Shown here one piece after another: positions 39,838-49,410 of a stretch of DNA of 64,000 nt (the stretch's first letter is position 1; each line of letters opens with the position of its first letter). The notes beneath the pieces were generated by a model. The model did not search any database. It saw only the letters and a list, made by a program, of their open reading frames with translations, and was not told the DNA's origin. Source of the stretch: Aurantiochytrium sp. KH105 (taxonomy: Eukaryota > Sar > Bigyra > Thraustochytrida > Thraustochytriidae); NCBI GenBank assembly GCA_003116975.1, contig BGKB01000044.1:198940-262939 (forward strand). The letters are read 5' to 3'. The translations under genes were made by a program, and so were the position numbers.

Positions 39838-41603
39838 GCAAGCATCCAGGGACGCTGCGCTCGTCTGGATGGAGCCTGGAGCGGAAAAGGAGGTATCGCC
39901 ATCCTCTGTTTACATTTGTTTGTTTCTTGCTTGCTTGTTGGTTGAGAATGCGCGACGCGCATGCATCAAATCAGCATGATCTAGCGCGACGTACGTCCTC
40001 GGGGCCTGCCTGCCTGCCTGCCTGCATGCCTACCTGCCTGTCTCTGGCTTCCGCCACGAGGTCTCTGCTGCAGCTGCGCGTGCGGTCGCTTCATCGGCCA
40101 GCCTCTCCGTATGGATGATGCAAATACCGCCTCTGTCGTAAAACCCAACCGCGAGTGCCCGCAGCATCCCATTCTTTTGCTTTGGTCCTCCCTCGGTCCT
40201 CGCGCAGACCGAACGAGAGACACGCACGCACGCACGCAGGTGCAGCAGCTGCTGCTGCAGGCGGCAGGGCTGGGCTGAGCAGGGCAGCCACCGCGCCGAC
40301 GCCTTGCCAGACTGTGAGATCGAGGACGAGGCGGCGGAATCATACACACACATACATTCATTCGTACACACAGACATACAGCCAGCAGCTGACACTGCAG
40401 GCAGGGCAGGGCCGCAGCGAAAGTACACGCGCCGCTTGCACGCGCGTGCACTCTCTCCCTCCCTCTCCCTTCTCTCTCTCTCTCTGCGCGCACACCTCCG
40501 TTCCCCCGCTGGCTGCCGTCGTGGTGGATGATTGTGATAGATAGACAGACACTGCAGACGTGTTGAATTTTGTCGAGTTCTTCTTTGCCTCGCACGTTCC
40601 CTCCCTCCCTTACTTCTTTCTTGTCTGCCTCGATTCTTTTTTTCTTTTTCTTTTTCTTTTTTCTTGAAAAATAAAGGTGCAGAAGTCCTGCTTCACCCGG
40701 CGTAGTACTGGTAGTACGACAGTCAAGAATTCGCCGCCGCAAGTGGGCTATGCGCCGGAAGATGCGGCTTGTTGCCACCAGTGAAGACGAAAAAAAGAAA
40801 GAAAGGTGGGCGCGGGGAAAGGGAAGGAAGAAGGAAGCAAAGCGCAAGTACAAGCAAGGAAGGACCTCCCTCCCTCCCTGCCTATTTATCGAAAGCAGGA
40901 GGGAAAGGACTTGAAGGAAAGAAAGAAGGAAAGAAAGAAGGAAAGGGAGGAGCGAGAGGGGAGGCAGGCACAGACCTGATTCGCCACACGCGGCAGCGGA
41001 GCGCGGCGGCGGCGGCGCGGGGCTTCGAGCCGCGCAGAGCCGCGCGGAGAGGAGAAGGCCGCGCGCAAGGGCAGAGGCGAGGCCGCGCAAGGGCACGGCC
41101 GGGCCTCGGGACAGAGGCCGCGCACGCACGCACGCACGCTCGCACGCAGGCTCGCTCGAAAGGAAGGAAGGAAGAAAGAAGGAAAGAAAGAAAGAAAGAA
41201 AGAAAGGAGGAAAGAAAGGAGGGAAACACACCCCGCCGCGCCGCGTGCCTCTCGCGCGAAAGGACGCCTGCGAAAGCAGACAGCCAGGCAGACCGGCGAG
41301 GCCAGGCCAGGCCAGGCGCGCGAGGGAGGGGGAGGGCCAGCAGCGCAGCGCGCGACGCAGCCCCACCGGCCGACCAGGGAGGCGGCTCGGCGAGGGGGCG
41401 CGGGGCCAGCGACGCATACCGCCCGCGGCCCAAGGGAGCCCTCCCGTCCAACGCAACGCAACACAGCGCAGCCCAATACAGCCCGGCAATACAGCCCGGC
41501 GCTTGCTCGCTCGCTCGCTTGCCTGCTCGCTCGCTCGCTTGCCTGCTTGCTCGATCGCTCGCTCGCTCGCTCGCGCAAGCAAGGATAAAGGCGCGAGGCG
41601 GAG
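39146..41603. other. 2.5 kb microsatellite-rich intergenic desert
   Basis: Dense tetranucleotide runs fill this gap: GGAA (39627-39650), AAGC (39806-39835), GCCT (40005-40035), CACGCA, GGAAA (40910-40950 and 41160-41225) and GCTC/GCTT (41497-41585) just before the kinase gene. Very long open frames on both strands (up to 550 codons) are produced by these repeats and encode repeating Ala/Cys/Leu or Lys/Glu peptides. None is supported. Confidence 0.65.
41497..41585. repeat. (GCTC/GCTT)n tetranucleotide array
   Basis: Mixed GCTC, GCTT and GCCT units end about 20 bases before the GRK-like start codon. Similar AAGC/GCTT arrays flank several starts in the window. Confidence 0.9.
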
Positions 41604-43856
41604 ATGGACATCACCTTTGACGACGTGGCGCATGTGATCCAGGATGCCAAGTACCAGCGCGCAATCCTCGACACCGCGCCGCGGCCGAGCAAACGAATTC
41701 CACCTCTGGGGCGCGGATTCAACGTGGAGGCCTTCATCGAAAAGTACGAGATCTCGTGCGCCACGGTCATCGCCGAGCCTCTGGGACGCTGGTTCATGGA
41801 TAAGTTCGCCGACCTGAACGAAAAGATCACCGAAGAAGTGACAGGCCAGTCAAGAGGCGAGCGGCACGAGACGCGATTTTTGTCATTTGTAGAAAGCGTC
41901 TACGAGGCGAAGCGGCAAGATCCATCGGGCGTGGCGCCCTTTGGCCAGGTGCTGCAGCTTCTCCGCGAGCACCGTCTCGACCGGCACCCGCTCGTGGAGA
42001 GCTTCTTGCTCGAGTCTTCCTCGCACCAGAAACCAATGCGCAAAACGCTCGAGACGGCCATGACAGAGGCGGTGAGTGCCCCTCCTGCCAAGGACGGCGA
42101 GGAGGACGTGGAGCAGGAGGAGGAGGAGGAGGAGGACTCGATGTCCATGACCGAAGAAAACGCCTGGGTGGCATACGCCCAGCGCGCTGCAAACGGCACG
42201 GCCGAAGCGGACGATGAGGCCCTGGACGAGAATGATGTGGGTCTTGACACTAAAGAGGGCGAGGGAGCGGGCGCAGACGCCGAAAACGCCGATAACGAGG
42301 ACAACCCAGCAGAGCTCAAGGGCGTGCCGTCTCTGCTGAACTCGGAGTCGGGCTTTTTGGACGGGATCGACGCAGAGACGGAGGTCGCTACGTACGACCC
42401 GAACGACACTGCGGCAGGAGGAGTAACGACCCAAGTGGGCACGTCGCGCGTGCGCACTGTGGGCGCCGTCGGTCGATTGACCGCGGCGCGCGCGGGCGTC
42501 AAGTCTCGTCTGCACAAGCAGCGGTCGGTGGACTTGAGCGAGGCTTTGGACAGCCTGATGCTTTCGTTGTGCCAGCCAATTTATGAGCGTTTTGTAAATC
42601 ACAAGGTGGGCTTTACCCACTACGCGCGATTCAAGACGTACGCGATGCAGCCTGTCGCGGAGCGTCAGATCGAGTACCACCGCGTGCTGGGCCAAGGCGC
42701 CTTTGGCACGGTGCACGGCTGCGCGATTCTGCAGACGGGCACGCTCCTGGCGATGAAGTTGATGAGCAAGAAGAAGATCAAGGTGAAACACAGCAAGTCG
42801 CAGGTGATTGCCGAACGCACGGCGCTCGAGACGCTGGCGCGGCACCCCTCGCCGTACTGCATGAAGCTGCGGTACGCCTTTCAAACCAAGGACGCGTACA
42901 ACCTGATTTTGCCGCTCGCGATTGGCGGCGACCTCAAGTTCCATCTTCGCATGGGCCCCTTTAGCGAGAAGCGTGCCAAATTTTACGCGGCAGAGATTGC
43001 GGTGGGCGTGGGGCATATGCACTCTTTGGGTTTTATCATGCGGGATTTGAAGCCGCGAAACATTTTGCTGGACAGCGACGGTCACGTGAAGATCAGCGAC
43101 TTCGGTCTGGCCGTGCCTGTGGTGGGGGGAACCCTCGCCAAGGGCCGGGCGGGCACCGAGGGCTACTGGTCGCCCGAGGTGATCAACAACCACCGCTATG
43201 GCGTGGACGCGGACTGGTGGTCGTACGGGACCTGTGTGTTTGAGCTGCTGACGGGCTTTAATCCCTTTTCGACGAAACACACGGGCCTGCCCACGCGAAA
43301 CCAGGGCACGCGGACTGCAACCGTAAAGTTCCCCAAGACTGTACCCCAGAGCGCGCGCGCCCTGATTAGCGCGCTGCTGGACCGCAACGTTGAGACGCGT
43401 CTGGGCACCAAGCGCGGTGTGAACGACGTGCTGAACGCGCGAGCCTTTCCGTTTTGGAACGGGCTCGACATGCGTCGCATTCGCGCCGGGACGCACCCTG
43501 TCCCCTGGGTCCCGGAAAAGGGCCAGATCTACGCTGTTTCGCAGAGCGAGATGCTGGACTTTGAGGACGACCCGAATGGGAACACGCTGCGCCGCGTCAA
43601 GCTCACACCGGAGGACGCGATCGACTTTGAGGACTTTGTTGACCTCGACGAGCATCAGAAGGACATTGTGAGGGCGCTTCCGATCAACACGGACGTGGTC
43701 CACTTTGTGGAGGACCTCGTGCGCAGTCCGGCCAAGCCTTCGCGTCGCGGTCCGGGAGTCGTGGGTGCGAGCATGGCCTCTGCTGCTCGCAAGTCTTTGC
43801 GGCCCTCTACCGTCGAGGCTCTAGGCAAGAACGACGCCTGTTGCTCTCTCATGTAG
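41604..43856 (+). CDS. GRK-like AGC protein kinase with RGS-homology region and CaaX box
   Basis: The 750-residue protein resembles G-protein-coupled-receptor kinases. Residues about 25-140 look like the first part of an RGS-homology domain (FNVEAFIEKYEISCATVIAE, PLGRWFMDKFADLNE). A 170-residue acidic, low-complexity insert follows. The last RGS helices and a GRK-style linker come next (SLCQPIYERFVNHKVGFTHY, ARFKTYAMQPVAERQ). The kinase starts at about 358: GQGAFGTV, AMKLMSKKK (ATP lysine), MRDLKPRNILLDSDGHVKIS with DFG, GTEGYWSPEVI, and an AGC tail with VPWVPEKGQIYAVSQSEM. The HRD His is Met here; animal GRKs usually have Tyr. The chain ends CCSLM: a CaaX box (CSLM, Met favouring farnesyl) preceded by another Cys, as in GRK1/7 membrane anchoring. 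It probably phosphorylates activated seven-helix receptors. Confidence 0.85.
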   Translation: MDITFDDVAHVIQDAKYQRAILDTAPRPSKRIPPLGRGFNVEAFIEKYEISCATVIAEPLGRWFMDKFADLNEKITEEVTGQSRGERHETRFLSFVESVYEAKRQDPSGVAPFGQVLQLLREHRLDRHPLVESFLLESSSHQKPMRKTLETAMTEAVSAPPAKDGEEDVEQEEEEEEDSMSMTEENAWVAYAQRAANGTAEADDEALDENDVGLDTKEGEGAGADAENADNEDNPAELKGVPSLLNSESGFLDGIDAETEVATYDPNDTAAGGVTTQVGTSRVRTVGAVGRLTAARAGVKSRLHKQRSVDLSEALDSLMLSLCQPIYERFVNHKVGFTHYARFKTYAMQPVAERQIEYHRVLGQGAFGTVHGCAILQTGTLLAMKLMSKKKIKVKHSKSQVIAERTALETLARHPSPYCMKLRYAFQTKDAYNLILPLAIGGDLKFHLRMGPFSEKRAKFYAAEIAVGVGHMHSLGFIMRDLKPRNILLDSDGHVKISDFGLAVPVVGGTLAKGRAGTEGYWSPEVINNHRYGVDADWWSYGTCVFELLTGFNPFSTKHTGLPTRNQGTRTATVKFPKTVPQSARALISALLDRNVETRLGTKRGVNDVLNARAFPFWNGLDMRRIRAGTHPVPWVPEKGQIYAVSQSEMLDFEDDPNGNTLRRVKLTPEDAIDFEDFVDLDEHQKDIVRALPINTDVVHFVEDLVRSPAKPSRRGPGVVGASMASAARKSLRPSTVEALGKNDACCSLM

Positions 43857-44163
43857 TCCCCCCTCTTCTCTCTCTCTCTCTCTCTCTTTTTGTGTTTTCT
43901 TTCTTCTCTGTCGATTGTGTTGGATGGTTGATGTCTCACTGCCGAACTCTTTTTGTTCCCCTTTTTTCTCTACTCTTCTCTTTTTTTGTTCGTGTATACG
44001 TCCCCCTTGGCTTGCTTGCTTTTTGGCTTGCTTGCTTTTTGGCTTGCTTGCTTGCTCGCTGGAGAGGCAGAGATGCCTGTTGGTGACGGCCGCGGTCGGC
44101 GAGGCCGCAGCCGATTTTTCTCCAGCTTGAACTTGAAGGGCGGGTGACCTCGTGTTAGATACT

Positions 44164-44166
<3 letters not shown>

Positions 44167-44203
<37 letters not shown>
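44167..44203. repeat. (CTG)n microsatellite
   Basis: About 12 CTG triplets in the 3' flank of the GRK-like gene; not in a supported coding frame. Confidence 0.95.
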
Positions 44204-44205
<2 letters not shown>

Positions 44206-46642
44206 CATTTCCAGGGCTGCGCTACGATTCCTGGTGCTGAATTTGGTATCGGTCACGGCTGTCGATGCAGAGCACAGCGTGGAACGGCCTCGGCCCTTTG
44301 CGCGCTCGATTGCGACCTCGCGTGGAGGCCGATCTCGACTCTGTCGAACGAGCAACCAAGCAAGCAGGCATGTCTCCTGCCACGAAAGTCGCAGAGCAGC
44401 CAGCCAGCCAGCCAGCCCGATCGATGGTCATGGCAAGAAAGATCCTAATGGCAGCCACGCCACGCCACACCATAGAAGAGCAGCCAGCAGCAGCCTCCAT
44501 GAAAGGCATGCTGGCTGGCTGGCCGCACAGGTCTCGAGAGACGCTCTGGGCCGCGCACGCATTCACATCAACCAGGCTGTTTGCGACCGCGATGTCGGTC
44601 GTCGATATGCAACAGCACCGTCAACATCAACCATGGCAACAGCAATCCACCCCGTCCCATCCCTCTCGCGAATTTCACTCGTGAGGTGGAAGCCGTGACC
44701 AAAACGGGCACCGAGATTGTTGGCCTTCTCCCCCAGCCACACCATTGCGGGCTGCGCCTGGCTGCTGGCGAAAGAAGCTTTCGCAAGGCGGCCGACACAC
44801 AGCCCGCAAAGGCCGGTCCGCAAACAAAAGCCACCGCCAGCAGTGGCCGTGCCAGCTGCTGCTGGCTGCAGACGCACCCACCTGGTGGCTGCACTGTCTT
44901 TCAACCCTCGCAACGCCATCTTTCGTTTCGCGCCCGGTCCAGCGCACATGCGCGCACACCCCGTGGCGAGAGGACTCCCTCCGCGCGCCAGCGAGAACTT
45001 CTGATTTACTTGGTTGATTTCTGCCCCGACCGAGGTTGGCCGAGCATGGTCGAGACGCCTCCGGCCGATGCCGAGGCAAGGTCAGGTCAGGCCAGGCCAG
45101 GCCAGGCGGCCGGCCGTCCCGGCGCCGCGTCCGCGCCTGCGCCCGGGCCCGGACAGTTGGTCGACAGCGGCCGGTTGGCGGGTGACTTCGTTTGCGTGCT
45201 TCCTGGCGCGATGCTCGCGGCGGAGCGCGGTGTGCGGCCTCGGCGACAGACACTCTGAGGTGGGCCAAGGTGTCCTTCCTTTCTTATCGGCCTATCTGGT
45301 CGCTCATTCTCTGTCATTCACTCTTACATTCATTCTATCATCCATTATCACTGTCCATCGTTTTTTCGATCCTTCTTACTTTCGTTCTTCCTTTCTCTTC
45401 CCCTTCTCGCACGCACTCGCCACTTGCTCACTTTCTTTCCTCCTTCTTCTTCTGCGGAGCCATGTAATCCTATACCGCACCGCGGCCTTCCGCGCATCCA
45501 TACTCGCATGCAAGCAAACAAAACAAATACGCACGCAAACGCGGCTTGCCTCGTCTCCCAAGCGAGGCCGAGCCTGGCTGCAGCCTGCCAGTGCAGTTGC
45601 CTGTGGCCACTTCCATGTGAAAGTGAAATGCACTCGAGCTCACAGTTAGTCCAACCCGTGCGCGGCGCGGTTGGCCGCTCTCGTCCTGCGCGCGGGGCGG
45701 CGGTTGCTTGCTGTTGCTTGTTGCGTTGCTTGCTTGCTTTCTTGCCTCCCGACGCTCACCTCGCCGCTTCCTCGTGGCCCCCGCAGCTCCCAGCAGCTTC
45801 CAGCTACCGCCGGGCGCGATCAACGCGCGTGCGGCGGGCGTCAACGCGCCGAACGCCACCGCTGCCGCTGCCGCTTCTCTCTCTCTCTCCCGCCTCGCCT
45901 CGGCGCGTCCATCTCCGTCTCGATCGTCGCCTCGCCTCGCCTCGCCTCGCCTCCGACCGGCCATGGCGCGGCGCGTGCACGCGGAACTCCCGAGCTGCAG
46001 ACCGCGCGGGCGGACCCGGCGCCACTCCACGCCGCGCGCAACGAGCGACCCGCAGACCGCGCCGCGGCTTGCTCCGCGATGTCGACGCCGCGGTCCGGAC
46101 GGCAACCTGGCTGGCAGCCTGGCTGGCATGACTGCCTGCCGGGCTCGTCTGCAGACCGCCCGTCGCGCGACAAACTACCAGTAACTACCTTGGACGAGCG
46201 GCACCTGTCTGCAGCCAGCCAGCTAGCTGCCAATCTGCGCTGCCATGAATGCCCGCTGACTGCCCGCGTTGCGTAGATTACCGTCCGTACGTGCCAGCCC
46301 TCGTTCGTGCCAGCCCGACTCCGCCTCCTGGCTCGGCGCGGCGCCGAGTCAGGCTTCCCGGCAGGGCGGCTCCCCGGGCGGCGGAGGCGGCGCGGGCATC
46401 CGCCTGGCCGCCGCCCTGCGTTCGCGGCCGCAGTCGCTCGCTCGCTGGCTGCCCGCGCTGCCTGCCTGCCTGCAGCTGCCTGCCTGAGGCGCGCGCGAGG
46501 GAGGAGGAGGCCGCGCCCGCGCCAGCACGTGGCCTCGCCTCGCAGAAAGAAAATGGGGGCCAGGCAGGGGGCAAGGCAGAAGCAGCTGGCTGCAGGCAAG
46601 GAAGGAAGCCGCGTCTTCCGCCCCGGGGCTCCTCGGCTCGTC

Positions 46643-46676
46643 TCGGCTCGGCTCGGCTCGGCTCGGCTCGGCTCGC
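46643..46676. repeat. (GGCTC)n pentanucleotide microsatellite
   Basis: About seven copies of GGCTC. Confidence 0.9.
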
Positions 46677-47506
46677 CCAAGGAAGGAGCATGGCATGGAG
46701 GCGCCCCGAGCGAGGCTGGCTGTGCTGGCGCGGACCGACCGGCCCGAGCCGAGGGAGGTAAGCGAGGCGGAGCAGGGCGCCAGGGAAGCAGCGGCCGGCC
46801 AACGCGGCTGGCAGGTGCAGGACACGCGGCCCCGCCTGGCGCCACTGCTGGCGAGTGGTGAGATGATCTTGGTCGCATCGCGCCGGCCCCATCCGCCAAT
46901 GCTAGCTAGCTGCTGGCTGCTGGCTGCTGCTGGCGCCTGCCCTGCATGCACTGCCTGGTGTGGCTGCCCTGGCCTGCATGTGCAATCGGCAGGGCACCAG
47001 CCCAGAGCGAGATGAGCAGAGAGCAGAGCAGAATGAAAAGATACGAGTCTCCCTCCGGGACCGGCCATGAGGCTTGCTCGCTCGCTCCTCGATACCCCAG
47101 CGGCACAGCCCGCAGAGGCACCGGCGGCTGCCCTGCCCTGCTCTGCTGCACTGCTGTGTTTGCAATCCGCCGGGCGGAATCCGCATCGCTGCCCGCGACG
47201 GGTCGACTCGGCCTTCCTCCCTTCCTTCCTCCTTTGCTTCCACCTTTCCCTCTCCGCCGCCGCGGCTTCAACAACGCGGCCCGGCCGGGCCAGGCGCTCT
47301 CTCTCTCTGTCTGTCTCTCTGTCTGTCTCTCTGTCTGTCTGTCTGTGCATGTCTGTCTGGCTGTGCGTGTCTGTCAGTGGCCATGGTGGCCTGTCGCCAG
47401 CCTGAGGAAGGGCAGCACCGGGCGAGGGTCGATGGCGCCCGTCTCCTTTCTGGCCGCTCGCCTCGCCGGGGCGAGTCGGACGAGCCCGGCCGCGGACCTG
47501 CGGTTC

Positions 47507-47507
<1 letters not shown>

Positions 47508-47545
<38 letters not shown>
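47508..47545. repeat. (GGCA)n tetranucleotide microsatellite
   Basis: About nine to ten perfect GGCA units; the same unit recurs near 49082-49110. Confidence 0.95.
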
Positions 47546-47548
<3 letters not shown>

Positions 47549-48024
47549 GAGCAGGCAAGCAAGCGAGTGGGAGGGAGAGCGAGCGAGCGAGCGAACGAGC
47601 ACCACGTTCGCGGCGCCTGGCTGGCTGGCCCGCGATCGCACCGGCCGGATGCAAGTGGGTGAAGGAAAGCAGCAGCGGCAGCTTGCACACAGCACGTGGG
47701 TGGATGGCGTGTTGCTAGTCTATAGCAGTCGGCGAAGGGATCCATCCATCCGTGCCTCGGGAAACCGTCCGCATCATGATGCCGGCATCATGAGCCGCGC
47801 TGCTTCTTTCTGGCCGCAGCTCGCCACCGTTTGTCCCAGGCACCAAGGTAGCGGAGAGAGAGAGAGAATCGCCCGAGGCGGAGGGAAGGAGAGCGAGAGC
47901 CTTCCCGCGGCGAGGCGAGCCGCGCCGCAAGGAAGATGAGAAGCGCACAGCACAGCACAGCAGCGCAGCGCAGAGCAGCGCACGGCAGCGCAGAAGGGGC
48001 ACGGCAAGTCTTGGAAGCGGAAAC

Positions 48025-48025
48025 A

Positions 48026-48093
<68 letters not shown>

Positions 48094-48094
48094 A
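48025..48094. repeat. (AAAG)n tetranucleotide microsatellite
   Basis: About 17 uninterrupted AAAG units, the longest pure tetranucleotide run in the window. Confidence 0.95.
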
Positions 48095-48560
48095 GGAAGG
48101 AAGCAAGAGAGGCAGGCAGGAGGCGCACACGCACGCGCAGGCCGCAGCAGGCGGGCAGAGGCGGCGGAGGCGGCGCAGCAGACCTGCTCCGCCGAGCCGA
48201 GCGGCGCGCAGCGAGCAGCTCAGCGAGCAGAGCGGCAGCGGCAGCGACGAGCGAGCGAGCAGACGCGGCGTGTCTTGGCGTGTCTTGGCTTGGCTTGGCG
48301 TGTCTTGGCTTGGCGTGGCGTGGCGTGGCGTGGCCTGACTCGGCGTGCATTGTCGCTCGAACCGAGCAGACGATTGGTCGAATCCACATCCCTACTCAAC
48401 GCAACGCAACGCAACGCGACGCGACCCGACGCGACTCACGCACGAGCTCTTCTGTCTGGGCCTGCGCTGCGCAGCGCACGCCTCGACGCAGCACTCGACC
48501 CCGGCAGGACGCGTGGCGCCTTGCTTTCTCTCGCCACGCGCGACGCCATTCCTTTCCTTT

Positions 48561-48592
48561 CCATCCCATCCCATCCCATCCCATCCCATCCC
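48561..48592. repeat. (CCCAT)n pentanucleotide microsatellite
   Basis: About six copies of CCCAT on the plus strand. Confidence 0.9.
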
Positions 48593-49410
48593 GTCCATCC
48601 GGTCCTCTCCTCTCCCCTCGCGCCCCTCAAGCGCGGCAGGCGAGGGCGGCCCCGCGTCGCCCCTCCCGCCCGCGCGGCAGCTCCTCGCCGCGCTCCCTGC
48701 CGGCAGCGGCGGCTCGGCCGGGCAGGCGCAGGCGCCGCCGCAAGTCGGGCGCGACGGCCGCAGGCAGAGAGAGGGAGCAGCGCAAGGAGAGAGCAGAGCG
48801 GAGGCAAGGACGCAGCGGTAGCAGGCCGACGCGAGGTCGGGCGGGCCTGCCTGCCTGCCTGCCTGCGTGCCTGCGTTCAGAGGAGGCGCAGCTGCAGCAG
48901 GCAGGCTCTCACAGCGTTGCCGCCGCAGCCGGTGCGAGCGAGACTGTCGTGTTTTCGTGCTTTGTTTGCCTCGCCGAGCAAGCCTCCCTCGGGGCGATCG
49001 CACATTGATTGATTGCAGCGCAGCGCTCCGCGCACCGCGCCTAGCCGAAGTCCGGAGGCGCACGGCGTCCTCGCGGGTAGTCAGGCAGGCAGGCAGGCAG
49101 GCTGGCAGGCAGGTCGGCCAGCGAAGCGCCCGCCCAAGCCAGCAGGCAGGCAGCAAGCAAGCAAGGAAGTAAGACTCTCTCTCTCCCTCCCTCCCTCCAA
49201 CGGAGAGCAGCAAGCTAGCTAGCTTCTCTTTGGCCAGCTCTCGGTCACAAGCGACCGCGTTTCATTTTTTTCGCCTTCCTCACAGCCAGCCAACAAAGGA
49301 GGCTTCAGATGCCGCGGGCAAGGCCGCAAAATCCTCGACGTCGAAACAAGCGAACCGCCAAACAAACGTAGTGTATCAACCGCGCATTCTCTTCTCTGAG
49401 CACAGAGAGA

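Larger units (their letters stand above)
43857..49410. other. 5.5 kb gene desert of simple repeats
   Basis: No gene is supported. Repeats include CT (43868-43886), GCTT (44008-44060), CTG (44167-44203), CCAG, GCCTC (45928-45952), GGCTC (46643-46676), CTGTCTGT (47290-47345), GGCA (47508-47545), AAAG (48025-48094), TTGGCGTG (48278-48335) and CCCAT (48561-48592). Open frames up to about 450 codons are driven by the four- and five-base periods. Many encode AGRQ-like repeats and have no domain. Confidence 0.65.

Noticed and set aside
39981..41633. 550-codon minus-strand open frame in the repeat desert
   Set aside because: Made of translated tetranucleotide repeats (FFLSFFLSF, LACLLA), with no folded segment.
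41883..43703. 606-codon open frame antisense to the GRK-like kinase
   Set aside because: It is a by-product of GC-rich third codon positions. It has no domain, while the sense strand encodes a clear kinase.
46349..47695. 448-codon minus-strand open frame
   Set aside because: Ala/Pro/Arg-rich translation of GGCA/GGCTC repeats with no domain.
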